NCBI GenBank assembly: GCA_944325325.1 | Contig: CALUZP010000149.1 | Coordinates: 54,396-118,395 of the forward strand | Reading direction: 5' to 3' | DNA from: an uncultured Desulfovibrionaceae bacterium | GTDB taxonomy: Bacteria; Desulfobacterota; Desulfovibrionia; Desulfovibrionales; Desulfovibrionaceae | DNA: 64,000 nt | Shown: in pieces, positions 32,878-43,310 of the stretch | How positions within the stretch are numbered: position 1 is the first letter of the stretch | How the letters are laid out: each line of letters begins with the position of its first letter | Made by a program: the position numbers and the translations under genes | Notes under the pieces: model-generated | The model's input: the letters and a program-made list of their open reading frames with translations, nothing else | Told to the model about the DNA's origin: nothing | The model's database searches: none

Positions 32878-33065
32878 CACCCCGGCCGTGTGAATTCTGG
32901 TCAGGGGTATCACCCTGAAAGAGCCTCTCCTTTTTCTCAGCCCCCTGTCCTTCTCCATGACTTGAGCATGGAAAATGAAGCAGGGGGTTGATTGTATCAT
33001 GAGAGCTCAATCTTATCTCACAGGCCCTGCATCATCCTGAGGAGCGTCACAAGTGGGGCCGGCAT

Positions 33066-33100
33066 GGGCTGCGTTGTGCCTGACAGGCACAACGCAGCCC
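33066..33100. repeat. Perfect 16-bp hairpin downstream of queA
   Basis: 33066-33081 pairs perfectly with 33085-33100 around the three-base loop GAC. It is among the most stable structures in the window, yet no T-run follows on either strand. Confidence 0.75.
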
Positions 33101-33248
33101 CGTCATACTGCCTTGCGGAGGAAGGAAGCCTTCTGCCATCCATCCAGTGTGTGGCAGCCCCTTCCCACTGTACAGGAGCACAGACGGCCGTTTCGTCGCC
33201 TTGTACAGACTGAAGCATACGGCACGGCGTTCTCTTTGCGGTTTGGAT

Positions 33249-33320
33249 CGTTTTGTCATTGAAAAAGGCAAAACGACAGACCGTATGGTTTGAAACACGA
33301 AGTATTGCAAACTAAAAATG
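33249..33320. repeat. Two-hairpin intergenic repeat, copy B
   Basis: Hairpin 1 is CGTTTTGTC/GGCAAAACG (33249-33275) with loop ATTGAAAAA, identical to copy A, while stem bases differ compensatorily (C-G to T-A, and a G-T pair). A 5-nt linker is followed by CCGTATGGTTTG and hairpin 2, whose arms pair imperfectly, ending in AAACTAAAAAT against AAACTGAAAAT in copy A. Confidence 0.65.
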
Positions 33321-33325
33321 CTTTA

Positions 33326-34150
33326 TCAGATCTGGCTGACGGCTTCTGGCGGCGGTGCGCTGCACTGCGCCACAGGCAGGACAAGCTCGCGCATGAACAG
33401 ACCTTCTGGCTTTACGTCGACCACGACGGGGTAGACTTCCACGCCGCTGTCCACAGCCCGCCGGAAGCCTTCGGCATAAGCGGCATCGATGATGTCTGCC
33501 GGTGCAAAGCACCGGGCGTCGGGACGCTGGATGACATAGAACATGGCCCCGCGTTCGCCACGGGGCAGGCTTGAGAGCGTTTCCAGATGCTTCAGGGCTC
33601 GTTCGGACACCGCATCCGGAAACAGGGCCATACCGTCTTCCACCAGAGTCACATTTTTGCACTCGACCCATAATTTAGGCAGTCCCGGCCCTTCAAGGCA
33701 GGCGTCAAGCCGGCTTTCGCCGCGCCGGCATTCCCGTCGGCACAGGGTGTAGCCCCGCGCCCAGGGGAGTCTGCCGGCATAAAAAGCCGCTTCAAGAAGC
33801 TTGTTGGGAATTGATGTGTTGACGCCGGCCCAGAAGCCTCCGGGGCCGTGCCATGGCGTCCGGCCTTCCGGCAGGGCGCCCTCATCGGGGTAGGCTCCGC
33901 CAAGCCATAGCGCTTCAAGCGTCCAGGCAAGTTTGCGTGCCGGATTGTCTGCCGGGGAAAACAGCGCCGGGGAGCCTTCCCTGAGCATGCCGAGCATGGT
34001 GCCGGTGTTGTTGGTGTGGGCGAGGACTTCGCCTTCATAGCCGGGGAGCTGTGCGGCAACAAAGAACCGTTTGAAACGGCGCAGAAAGCGTCCGGCGACG
34101 AGACGCCTGGCAAAAGGGATGAGGGGCGTGACCCTGTCGGGCTGGATCAT
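33326..34150 (-). CDS. sfsA: SfsA-family nuclease / sugar-fermentation stimulation protein
   Basis: About 274 aa. FFVAAQLPGYEGEVLAHTNNTGTM is the OB-like N-terminal part. The nuclease half has RGESRLDACLEGP, LWVECKNVTLVEDG with the catalytic E-x-K, AMFPDAVSERALKHL-type sequence and AMFYVIQRPDARCFAPA. SfsA proteins are reported as DNA-binding and as nucleases; the cellular role is unsettled. I chose ATG 34150 (MIQPDRVTPLIPFARRL); the longer upstream frame runs antisense through the aminotransferase start. Divergent from aspB with a 73-bp gap. Confidence 0.9.
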   Translation of the reverse strand: MIQPDRVTPLIPFARRLVAGRFLRRFKRFFVAAQLPGYEGEVLAHTNNTGTMLGMLREGSPALFSPADNPARKLAWTLEALWLGGAYPDEGALPEGRTPWHGPGGFWAGVNTSIPNKLLEAAFYAGRLPWARGYTLCRRECRRGESRLDACLEGPGLPKLWVECKNVTLVEDGMALFPDAVSERALKHLETLSSLPRGERGAMFYVIQRPDARCFAPADIIDAAYAEGFRRAVDSGVEVYPVVVDVKPEGLFMRELVLPVAQCSAPPPEAVSQI

Positions 34151-34223
34151 GGCAGCACTCTTTCTTTTTATGGCGTTGTGGACTATGCTTGTTGACAATG
34201 ATTTGAAGCATAAGGAGTCATTT

Positions 34224-35396
34224 ATGCGGTTGTCCAGCAGGATGGGGTTGATCAAGCCATCGGCCACACTGGCCATCAATGCCAAGGCCATGGAACTCAA
34301 GGCAAAGGGTATTTCCATCATCAGTCTCGCCGTAGGCGAGCCCGATTTTGAAACTCCCGGATTCATTAGAGAAGCGGCTAAGAAAGCCATCGATGAAGGC
34401 TTTACCCGCTACACCCAGGTGGGGGGCATTCCAGCCCTGCGCAAGGCCGCTGCAGGCTACTTTAAAAAATATCATGGTGTTGAGGCCGAAGCTAAGAACA
34501 TTATCATCACCAACGGCGGCAAGCAGGCCCTGTATGCACTTATGCAGGCTCTGCTCAACCCTGGCGACAAGGTTCTGATCCCCTCGCCGTACTGGGTAAG
34601 CTATCCGGAAATGGCGACCATGGCCGGAGCAAGCTCAATTTTTGTGCCCACGACCATCGAAGAAGGCTTCAAGGTCACGCCGGCCAGGCTTGAAGAAAGT
34701 GTGACGCCTGAAGTCCGGATGCTCGTCATCAACTCGCCCAGCAACCCTGTCGGGGCCTGTTACTCGAGAAAGGAGCTGGACGCGATCATGGAATGGGCGA
34801 TCGGTCGCGGACTGTTTGTCGTGGCGGACGAAATCTATGAACAGCTCGTGTACGCGCCGGCCGAGTCGGCCAGTGCGGCAACCTGGTGGGCGCGGTATCC
34901 TGAACAGGTGGCTATCGTCAACGGCCTTTCCAAAGCCTACTGCATGACCGGCTGGCGCGTGGGCTTTGCTCTGGCCGACGCCGCCCTCATCAAGGCCATG
35001 GATCAGATGCAGGGGCAGGTGACTTCCAACGTATGCTCGATAGCGCAGCGGGCAGCTCTGGCAGCGCTTGAAGGGCCGGACGACTCCATTATCGCCATGC
35101 GGGAAGCTTTCAAGCGCCGTCGTGACATGGTCCTGGCTGAAGTGTCGACCTGGCCTGGCGTGCGTTGTCCCAAGCCGGATGGCGCGTTCTATTTCTTCCT
35201 GGATTTCTCGGCGCTGCTCGGCCCTGACTGCCCGGACGACAACGTCATGTGCACGCGCCTTCTTGAAGAGGCCCATGTTGCCACGGTGCCCGGAACGGCG
35301 TTTGGCATGCCGGGTTGCCTGCGCATTTCCTATGCGGTTTCGGACGAGACGCTTGCCGAAGCGCTGAAGCGGATGCGCAAGGTCATGGTGAAGTAG
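34224..35396 (+). CDS. Class I aspartate/aromatic aminotransferase (AspB-like)
   Basis: PLP aminotransferase, 390 aa, of the aspartate aminotransferase Ib group. Motifs are ISLAVGEPDFETP, TNGGKQALY, INSPSNPVG, VVADEIYEQL and the PLP lysine in NGLSKAYCMTGWRVGF, with the carboxylate-binding Arg in CLRISYAVS near the end. Most likely it interconverts oxaloacetate and aspartate; aromatic or prephenate substrates are possible. TAAGGAG (34211-34217) precedes ATG 34224. Single gene divergent from sfsA. Confidence 0.92.
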   Translation: MRLSSRMGLIKPSATLAINAKAMELKAKGISIISLAVGEPDFETPGFIREAAKKAIDEGFTRYTQVGGIPALRKAAAGYFKKYHGVEAEAKNIIITNGGKQALYALMQALLNPGDKVLIPSPYWVSYPEMATMAGASSIFVPTTIEEGFKVTPARLEESVTPEVRMLVINSPSNPVGACYSRKELDAIMEWAIGRGLFVVADEIYEQLVYAPAESASAATWWARYPEQVAIVNGLSKAYCMTGWRVGFALADAALIKAMDQMQGQVTSNVCSIAQRAALAALEGPDDSIIAMREAFKRRRDMVLAEVSTWPGVRCPKPDGAFYFFLDFSALLGPDCPDDNVMCTRLLEEAHVATVPGTAFGMPGCLRISYAVSDETLAEALKRMRKVMVK

Positions 35397-35556
35397 CGCC
35401 ATGCAGTGAACCCGCGGCGGAAGGCCCGGGACCTTCCGCCAGCCGGGGCGTAAGCGGGACACGCCGGCTCAACGGCGCACGGCCCAGCATTGCCGCCATG
35501 GCATTGCTGGTGCTGCAAGGGATGTTTTCGTACTGCACGATGCAAGGAGTTTGCGT

Positions 35557-36891
35557 ATGTATCGCCTTGAGTGGAGCCACGCCTGGACGGGGCGGGTTGC
35601 CGCACCCGTTCAGGCTGAAGACCGTCTGGCCGCCTGCGCGGCCCGACTGAACGAGGAATGCGCCGCCGGACATCTCCCCTGCCTGACCATGCCGTACAGG
35701 GCTGAGCTTGAAGCGCAGATTGAGGCGCTGACGCCCTGGCTGAAGGGCTTCAAGCACATGGTGATCCTGGGAATCGGCGGTTCGGCCCTGGGGGCGCGGG
35801 CCTTGCAGAAGGCGTTTTACCCCCAGCAGGATCGCCCCGGCCACCAGGGACCCTGGATCTGGATTGCCGACAACATCGACGCACCGGGCCTGACCGCATG
35901 GATGGACACGCTTGCACCGGAAGAAACGGTCGTTGTGGTGGTCAGCAAATCCGGCGGCACCATCGAGACGCTGTCGCAATACTTTTTGATGCATGACTGG
36001 CTGAAGGCGGCGTTACCCTCCAGCTGGCAGGAGCATCTGCTTTTTGTGACTGACGAGAAGGTGGGCTATCTGCGCCAGCAGGCCCAGCGTGAAGGTATCC
36101 GCGCCCTGCCCGTTCCGGACTATCTGGGCGGACGTTATTCGGTGTTTTCGGCTGTGGGGCTGGTTCCCGCTGCCTTCATGGGGATTGACTGGCGCGCACT
36201 GCTGCGCGGATCGTTGTCGGTCACGGAACCCCTTGCCTCCGTAACTGCCGAAACGCTGCGCAGCCAGCCGGCCTGGCAGTTTGCCGCCTGGGCTGCAAAG
36301 CTGTGGTCTGAGCAATACAGCCAGTTGATTTTCTTCAGCTATATTCCAGCCTGGGCCTCTCTTGGTGCCTGGTTTGCCCAGCTCTGGGCCGAAAGTCTTG
36401 GCAAGGAAGGCAGGGGTACCATGCCTATCCCTGCTGTGGGGGTGACGGATCAGCACTCGCTCCAGCAAATGTTCCTCGACGGGCCCAAGGACAAGGGGTG
36501 CCTGCTGCTGACCTGCCCGGCACTTTCGCAGGGCGAGGCTGCCGGCCCTCTGTTCCCGGACAGCATTCCCGACAAGTGGTCGTGGTTGAAAGGCAAGCGG
36601 TTTGGCGAGCTGCTCGACGCCGAATGTCTTGGCACGTCCGCCGCGCTGGCCAGGCATCAGGTGCCTCTGGTCAGGCTGGTTACGTCTTCGGCTGATGAAC
36701 AGTCCGCGGGTGCCGTCATGGGCCTTTGCATGGCAGCTACCCTGCTGACGGGCTGGCTCATGGACATCAATCCTGTTGATCAGCCGGCTGTTGAGCTTGG
36801 CAAGCGGCTGGCCTGCGCCCGTCTTGGCGCGCAGGGGTACGACGAGGAAGCTGCCATGCTGCAGGCTTTCCTTACCCGGGGACAGGAGTGA
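35557..36891 (+). CDS. pgi: Glucose-6-phosphate isomerase
   Basis: Interconverts glucose-6-P and fructose-6-P. 444 aa, the shorter bacterial/archaeal-like form. Signatures are LGIGGSALGARAL, VVVSKSGGTIETL (SIS phosphate loop), YLGGRYSVFSAVGLVP, KEGRGTMPIPAVGVTDQHSLQQMFLDGP with the catalytic region, and VDQPAVELGKRLA. AAGGAG (35544-35549) precedes ATG 35557. Its stop overlaps the GTG start of the sensor kinase, so the metabolic gene and the two-component pair share a transcript. Confidence 0.94.
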   Translation: MYRLEWSHAWTGRVAAPVQAEDRLAACAARLNEECAAGHLPCLTMPYRAELEAQIEALTPWLKGFKHMVILGIGGSALGARALQKAFYPQQDRPGHQGPWIWIADNIDAPGLTAWMDTLAPEETVVVVVSKSGGTIETLSQYFLMHDWLKAALPSSWQEHLLFVTDEKVGYLRQQAQREGIRALPVPDYLGGRYSVFSAVGLVPAAFMGIDWRALLRGSLSVTEPLASVTAETLRSQPAWQFAAWAAKLWSEQYSQLIFFSYIPAWASLGAWFAQLWAESLGKEGRGTMPIPAVGVTDQHSLQQMFLDGPKDKGCLLLTCPALSQGEAAGPLFPDSIPDKWSWLKGKRFGELLDAECLGTSAALARHQVPLVRLVTSSADEQSAGAVMGLCMAATLLTGWLMDINPVDQPAVELGKRLACARLGAQGYDEEAAMLQAFLTRGQE

Positions 36892-38413
36892 GAACAGCTT
36901 CCTCGCAGCCTGATTTTGTGCCTCTGAGCATGAATCCGCCGGAGCAGAGAGTCTCTGAAGCGGCTTCTCCGGGAGAGGTTGTCCCGGAGAAGCTGCCGTT
37001 CCGGCTGACGCGCTTTCTGGCGTGGGTTTCCCTGGTACTTATTCTGGCTTCTTCGCTTTTTTTGGCGTTTTTCATTGGAAATTTTGCCAGAGAGACGCTG
37101 CTTGTCCGCCAGCAGGACTACAGTCTGCTGCTTGGCGGCAATCTGAACCATCAGATTGCGCGCCGTTTTGTTGTGCCCACAATGCTGGCGTTCGGGCGCA
37201 TCGCGTTGCGGCAGCCGTTGCAGTACCGCCTGCTTGATGAAGTTGTGCAGGACACCATCAAGGGCCTGCAGATCGATACGCTGCGCATCTACGGTACGGA
37301 CAAGGTCGTCAACTATTCACTGGATCACGGAGAACTGGGCCGTGGCGACATGACGCCGCCAAGCATGACGCAGGCCCTGGATACCGGCAAACCCGTCTTT
37401 GAAACCCTGTCATCCATGTCGCTGCTCAAGGCCATGTTCATGCTGGATATGGCGGAACGGGCCTTTCTGCTGAGGATGAGCTTTCCGTTGAGCGTCCAGC
37501 TGCCGGGAGAAAAGGATGAAGAAGGGGAATCGCTCATCGTTGGTGTGGTGGAAATAACCAAGGACATCACCGGCGATTATGAGACGGTTATCCGGTTCCA
37601 GTGGGTCATCCTGGCGCTCTGTCTGGGATCGTCTGCCGTGCTGTTTGGGTTGTTGCAGATGTTTATTGCCCGTGCTGAACGGATCCTGGCGGAACGAATG
37701 GCCAGGACACGCCGGCTGGAGGCTGAGCTGCACGAAAACGAACGGCTGGCCAGTATGGGGCGGGTCATTGCAAGCATTGCGCATGAAATCCGCAATCCCT
37801 TGGGCATCATCCGTTCCAGCGCCGAGCTTCTGCTGCGCCGTTCCAGTGAAAACGACGATGCCAACAAGCGCCTTCTGGGGGCCATGTACGATGAATCCCG
37901 ACGGCTCAGTCAGACGGTGAACGATTTTCTTGACTATGCAAGGCCCCGTGTTCCCAAGCAGGATCTGGTGGATTTGAATCAGGTTGTGGATCAGGTCCTT
38001 GGTTTTCTGGAAGGCGAGCTGCGCCGATCCGGGACAAAGGTGGACAGGCAGACGCCAGAGGTCATGCAGGTGCACGGGGACAAGGATTTGCTGTACCGTG
38101 CCGTGTACAACGTGGTGAGCAATGCATTGCAGGCCATGGGCACGGGCGGGACGCTCCACATTCTGGGCCGCAAGGTTGGCGAAGGACAGCTGGAGCTGTC
38201 CTTCCGTGACAGCGGTCCCGGATTTGATGCTGCGGGCCTTGAGCACGCGCTGGATCCGTTCTTTACAACCAAGGATCATGGGACAGGCCTCGGCCTGCCC
38301 ATTGTGAACACGATTCTTACCGGTCATGGCGGCCAGCTCCATGTGTCCAATGCGCCGGCCCCTGAGGGCGGCGCGGTGGTCGCCATGACGCTGCCTCTAG
38401 CCAGGGACGCCTC

Positions 38414-38417
<4 letters not shown>
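36888..38417 (+). CDS. Membrane sensor histidine kinase (NtrB/ZraS-like)
   Basis: About 509 aa. Two membrane helices (about 43-64 and 239-260) flank a roughly 170-residue extracytoplasmic sensor, followed by a linker coil, the HisKA box SIAHEIRNPLG with phosphorylated H299, and the HATPase domain with N-box NVVSNALQAM, DSGPGFD and GTGLGLPI. The partner regulator starts in an ATGA overlap. Signal unknown. The start is uncertain: GTG 36888 overlaps the pgi stop and part of the AGGAG; ATG 36930 is an alternative and changes only the cytoplasmic tail. Confidence 0.9.
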
Positions 38418-39796
<1,379 letters not shown>

Positions 39797-40149
39797 ATAT
39801 CATTTGACAAGCCGTCGCTGATGCGCTCTCCCTGACGATGGAGAATCCTTCCTTGTCAGGCAACAGCGTTTTTTCATTTCTCTGGCTTCAGGCTGCCGTC
39901 TTGTATGATGGCAGGGGACGCGCTATTGCCAGAACAGCTTTGGACAAGGCCGGGAGACTGCGCCGGCCTGCAGCTGTCAGCCTGGGACGTCCCCAGGGCT
40001 GAGGGCGCTTGCGGTGTGCGGGGCGCCTTGTTGCAGTCTGCAGGAGGATTGCCGCTGAGCAGGCGGATGCGCGCAGCACGCCTGTGCTGAAAACGCCTCA
40101 GGCCGGTCGGGAGCCGTTCTGGACCGGGGCCTGGGCAAGGAGTCTGACT
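39797..40149. other. Intergenic region, regulator-flavoredoxin
   Basis: 353 bp. It holds a possible weak terminator (stem 39831-39860) for the two-component operon and AAGGAG (40138-40143) before the flavoredoxin-like gene. The frame open upstream of 40150 has no start site and unlike composition. Confidence 0.5.
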
Positions 40150-40728
40150 ATGGAAAGCACTATGAAGTCGCTGGGAGCGACAACGTTTCTGCTGCCTGCG
40201 CCGGTTCTGCTGGCGGGCAGCTATGATCCGCAGGGCAAGGCCAATATCATGACCGCCGCCTGGGGCGGCATCTGCGCGTCGCAGCCGCCGGCAGTGGCCG
40301 TATCTATCCAGAGAACACGCTGGACATATGCCAGCGTGCTTGAGCGCAAGGCGTTCACCATCAGCATCCCTTCAACGTCACAGGCCGCTCAGGCCGATTT
40401 TGCAGGCATCCGCTCCGGCTCCAAGGTTGACAAGTTCGCAAGTCTCCATTGGAGTGCTGTTAAAGGAGAATATGTGGACGCGCCCTATGTGGGCGAATGT
40501 CCGCTTGTGCTGGAGCTTGCCCTGTTGCAGAGCGTGGAAATAGGCTCGCATGTGCAGTTTATTGGTGAAGTCAAGGACGTCAAAGTCCGTGAGGACTGCC
40601 TTGACGAAAAAGGCAGGCCGGACGTTGCAGCCATCGATCCTCTTCTGTTTGCGCCTGTGACGCGGCAGTACTGGGGAATAGGCAAGCTGGTGGGCAAGGC
40701 GTTTTCGCTGGGACTCAGCATCGATTAG
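40150..40728 (+). CDS. Flavoredoxin-like flavin reductase-domain protein
   Basis: 192 aa, FMN-binding split-barrel of the flavin reductase/flavoredoxin family. PAPVLLAGSYDPQGKANIMTAAWGGI is the characteristic N-terminal strand pair and flavin loop, followed by PPAVAVSIQ, FTISIPS and the dimer segment around IGSHVQFIGEVKDVK. Desulfovibrio flavoredoxin, implicated in electron flow during thiosulfate reduction, has this size and order. I chose ATG 40150 for its AAGGAG at 6 nt. A strong hairpin terminator follows. Confidence 0.88.
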   Translation: MESTMKSLGATTFLLPAPVLLAGSYDPQGKANIMTAAWGGICASQPPAVAVSIQRTRWTYASVLERKAFTISIPSTSQAAQADFAGIRSGSKVDKFASLHWSAVKGEYVDAPYVGECPLVLELALLQSVEIGSHVQFIGEVKDVKVREDCLDEKGRPDVAAIDPLLFAPVTRQYWGIGKLVGKAFSLGLSID

Positions 40729-40907
40729 GTGGAAGGTCCTGACCTGCGGGCACGATAACCTCCTGTGATGCCTGGGCAGGCATTTTCCCGTGCGTTGTTG
40801 TGTAACGAGACAGCGTCTTGTGCCGGGCCCCGGGATGCGGCAGCTCCCTGCCGGATCAGTTTCTCCGGCAAGGCAGACACGCACTGTCTTGAAATGATTT
40901 CTGTGCG

Positions 40908-40937
40908 AAAAGGGTCCCTCCATGGGGACCCTTTTCA
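40908..40937 (+). terminator. Intrinsic terminator with palindromic A/T ends (possibly bidirectional)
   Basis: A perfect 12-bp stem GAAAAGGGTCCC/GGGACCCTTTTC around TCCATG. The A-run and T-run ends let it act on the plus strand after flavoredoxin and possibly on the minus strand at the end of the GRE cluster. Confidence 0.75.
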
Positions 40938-41103
40938 TTACCTGCTCTTATCTCAAGCCTTCTTCAGACGTTTGTTCAGGCGGACAGGAGCGGGTGATAC
41001 CTGTCGGGTTCATGCGCCGTCAAGCTGACGGCACAGAGTCCCTGTGTTTTGCTCCGGCAGGAATGCCGGGTTCCAGAGCGGGTTGTATGGAGGAACGCCA
41101 TAG
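40938..41103. other. Convergent gap at the 3' end of the GRE cluster
   Basis: Short region with a perfect GCCGTCA/TGACGGC hairpin (41016-41032, loop AGC). No gene seen. Confidence 0.5.
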
Positions 41104-41427
41104 TTACGAGAGGCGTCCGCCGGAAGACTGCTTCTTCAACGTTTCCGATTCAACCCGCAGGTTCTTGGTGCTGTCCAGAGAAATGGAAAACTCTTCTCCG
41201 GCAGTCATGTACAGGGCTCTGTCAATGATGAAATCGATTCCATTGACCTGAGTCCTGATATCCTCATCCGTACATTCGTCCAAGGTCACGCCAAGGTTTG
41301 TCTTGCTGCTTCAGACACCGCAACCGAGAGAAAAGCGGCGGATACGGACATAGTGATCAGCCCCTTCGTTTCTGGATAGAATTGCCTTCAGTCTGGTTTC
41401 AGCCTCGCTGCTGAGATGGATTTTCAT
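41104..41427 (-). CDS. IscA/HesB-like selenoprotein with in-frame UGA (Sec39)
   Basis: Reading from ATG 41427 the frame runs 38 codons (start MKIHLSSEAETRLKAIL) to a TGA at 41313-41311 and continues in frame 68 more codons to TAA at 41104. With UGA read as selenocysteine, the 107-aa product has VRIRRF, then L-G-C-G-V-U, then LGVTLDE, NGIDFIID and AGEEFSISLD. This is the IscA/HesB beta-fold order. The Sec aligns with Cys40 of the paralog at 44536-44829. ACGAGG precedes the ATG, 18 bp after the TRAP permease stop. Function unknown; Sec forms of IscA/HesB-like proteins are known from sulfate reducers. A SECIS hairpin was not obvious by eye. Confidence 0.82.
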
Positions 41428-41445
41428 GCCGGAAGCCTCGTGTTC

Positions 41446-42747
41446 TTACAGGGTTGTGCTGGGGAGCCAGGTTACGATTTCGGGGAAGAGGACAATAAGC
41501 AGGACGCAAAGACAGTGAAGACCGACGAACGGCATTACACCCTTGAATATCAACGAAGTCGACAATCGCGGGCAGACGCTTTGCAGAACGTAGACGTTGA
41601 GCCCCACAGGCGGCGTCATACCGCCAAGAACCATCATCATGGTGATAAAGCCGCAGAACCATACGGGATCAATGCCATAGGCCACAACAATGGGGAACAG
41701 CAGTGGCATGGTCAGGATCAGCATGGCTGTCGGTTCCAGTGCACAACCAAGAATGAGGTACATGACAAACAGGCTGGCAATCAGCGTATACCGGGAGAAG
41801 CCAAAGCCCACGAACAGGTTCACCAAGTGTTCGGTAGTCCCTGTTGTGACGAGGAAGCGGCTCATCATCCAACCGCCGACGATAATCAGGAAAATGGCAG
41901 TTGACAGTTTGGCGGCTTCATACAGGCCATCCCGAACAGCCGCAAAACTCAGGCGCCGCAGACACACGGTAATGAGGACAACGCCAGCTACGCCGAGGGA
42001 GGCTGCTTCCGTAGGTGTCACGATGCCGCCGTACATGCCGCCGACGACAAGCACAAACAACAGGGTGATGGGCATGATGCCTTTGAGGGAGGCGATTTTT
42101 TCCTTCAGCGAATAGCTGGGGCCAATGGGGCCGAGCTGCGGATTGAGCAGACAGCGGATCAGAATATACAGGCAGAAGACGCCCGTTACCAAAAGTCCCG
42201 GGATAACGCAGGCGATGAACATTGTGCCGATGGACTGGTCTGTGAGCACACAGTAGACGATGACCAGCACAGAAGGCGGAATCAGCGCGGCAAGGCCGCC
42301 TGAGGCAGCGATGGCACCGCTGGAGAGCTTGTCGTCGTACTTATATTTTTCCAGTTCCGGCATAACGGTGGATCCCATGGTTGCCACAGAGGCCATGGTC
42401 GATCCGGTCACGGCGCCGAAGCCGGCTGCGGCCAGGACACCGGCGACGCACAGTCCGCCAGGCACACGGCCGATCAATTTGCGGATAGAATCGAAAAGAT
42501 CCGCGACGATGCCTGTTGTTTTGGCCAATGTCCCCATAAGAATGAACAAGGGAATGCTCATCAGAGAGAATGAGCATCCCTGTTCCCACGCCACAAGCAT
42601 GATCTGTGTGAGTGTGGAGTGGAGATCCATGGTAAACAACATGCCGCCAAGGGCAACAAAAGCCAGGGCATAGGCAATGGGAATGCCCAGGAATACCAGC
42701 AGAAGCATGATTCCAAGGCCCAGATATCCGATAACAACCAGATCCAT
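41446..42747 (-). CDS. TRAP transporter large permease (DctM family)
   Basis: 433 aa with about a dozen hydrophobic helices in the DctM pattern: ITLLLVFLGIPIAYALAF-type start, SIPLFILMGTLAKTTGI, GAVTGSTMASVATMGSTVMPE (first hairpin tip), AALIPPSVLVIVY, GIVTPTEAASLG, and a mirrored second half with VGGMTPPVGLNVYVL-like sequence. It couples Na+ entry to substrate uptake with DctQ. One base separates it from the DctQ gene, and the Sec-protein gene follows 18 bp after its stop, so all are on one transcript. Confidence 0.94.
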   Translation of the reverse strand: MDLVVIGYLGLGIMLLLVFLGIPIAYALAFVALGGMLFTMDLHSTLTQIMLVAWEQGCSFSLMSIPLFILMGTLAKTTGIVADLFDSIRKLIGRVPGGLCVAGVLAAAGFGAVTGSTMASVATMGSTVMPELEKYKYDDKLSSGAIAASGGLAALIPPSVLVIVYCVLTDQSIGTMFIACVIPGLLVTGVFCLYILIRCLLNPQLGPIGPSYSLKEKIASLKGIMPITLLFVLVVGGMYGGIVTPTEAASLGVAGVVLITVCLRRLSFAAVRDGLYEAAKLSTAIFLIIVGGWMMSRFLVTTGTTEHLVNLFVGFGFSRYTLIASLFVMYLILGCALEPTAMLILTMPLLFPIVVAYGIDPVWFCGFITMMMVLGGMTPPVGLNVYVLQSVCPRLSTSLIFKGVMPFVGLHCLCVLLIVLFPEIVTWLPSTTL

Positions 42748-42748
42748 C

Positions 42749-43246
42749 TTATTCTCTCCGTCCGAGTTTTCTGCCTACGATAACGAGGTTGAGGCACAGG
42801 CGTATGAACAGGAACAGCAGCGCTACAGCCAGGAAGAGGCGAAGGGGCCAGAGAGGATATTGGAACTCGACGCCTGTTTCACCGTATTTGATCATTTCAG
42901 GAATTTCGACAAAATTCCTGTATGCGAGCAGGCCGATCCACACGCCGGCAATAAGACTGCTCAGCAGATTCAGGAGCGCCTGGCCGCGTTCAGAAAAGTG
43001 GGCGCTCAGAAAATCCAGGGCGATATTGCTTTTTTCTTCTTCGCAAATGCAGGCGGGACCAAAAAAGCAGAGAATGAGAAGAAGACCGGAAACTTCATTG
43101 CCCCAGGGAAGGGGGCTGTTGAGCGCGGTCCGCAGCGTAACGTCTACAAGAACAATGACGATCAGCAGGGGATAGGCAACAAACGCGCTGAAATCCAGCA
43201 GAATTTTCGCCATTTTTGATGTCAGTCTGTCAACAGAGTCTATCAT
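42749..43246 (-). CDS. TRAP transporter small permease (DctQ family)
   Basis: 165 aa with four predicted membrane helices (about 17-36, 48-66, 90-108, 130-155). The mid-protein WGNEVSGLLLILCFFGPACICEE matches the DctQ consensus W-x-E-E/V before helix 2. It forms the membrane complex with DctM. Between DctP (64-bp gap) and DctM (1-bp gap), all minus strand. Confidence 0.9.
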   Translation of the reverse strand: MIDSVDRLTSKMAKILLDFSAFVAYPLLIVIVLVDVTLRTALNSPLPWGNEVSGLLLILCFFGPACICEEEKSNIALDFLSAHFSERGQALLNLLSSLIAGVWIGLLAYRNFVEIPEMIKYGETGVEFQYPLWPLRLFLAVALLFLFIRLCLNLVIVGRKLGRRE

Positions 43247-43310
43247 ACACCCTCACAATATGGTCTTGAGCGAACACCTCTGGGTATTCCCGGAGGTGGA
43301 GTCTGTTTCA

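Larger units (their letters stand above)
32878..33325. other. Convergent intergenic region queA-sfsA with hairpins
   Basis: 448 bp containing CCCCCTG/CAGGGGG (about 32941-32988), a perfect 16-bp hairpin (33066-33100) and copy B of the two-hairpin repeat (33249-33320). No gene seen. Confidence 0.6.

Noticed and set aside
41104..41289. Separate 61-aa gene starting at GTG 41289
   Set aside because: It is only the part after the in-frame TGA. Family similarity and the ribosome-binding site lie upstream at 41427, so it is one UGA-containing gene.
41281..41313. SECIS hairpin downstream of the UGA
   Set aside because: Only short stems (CAAG/CUUG) are visible by eye, not enough to draw a confident SECIS. 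Left for a dedicated predictor.
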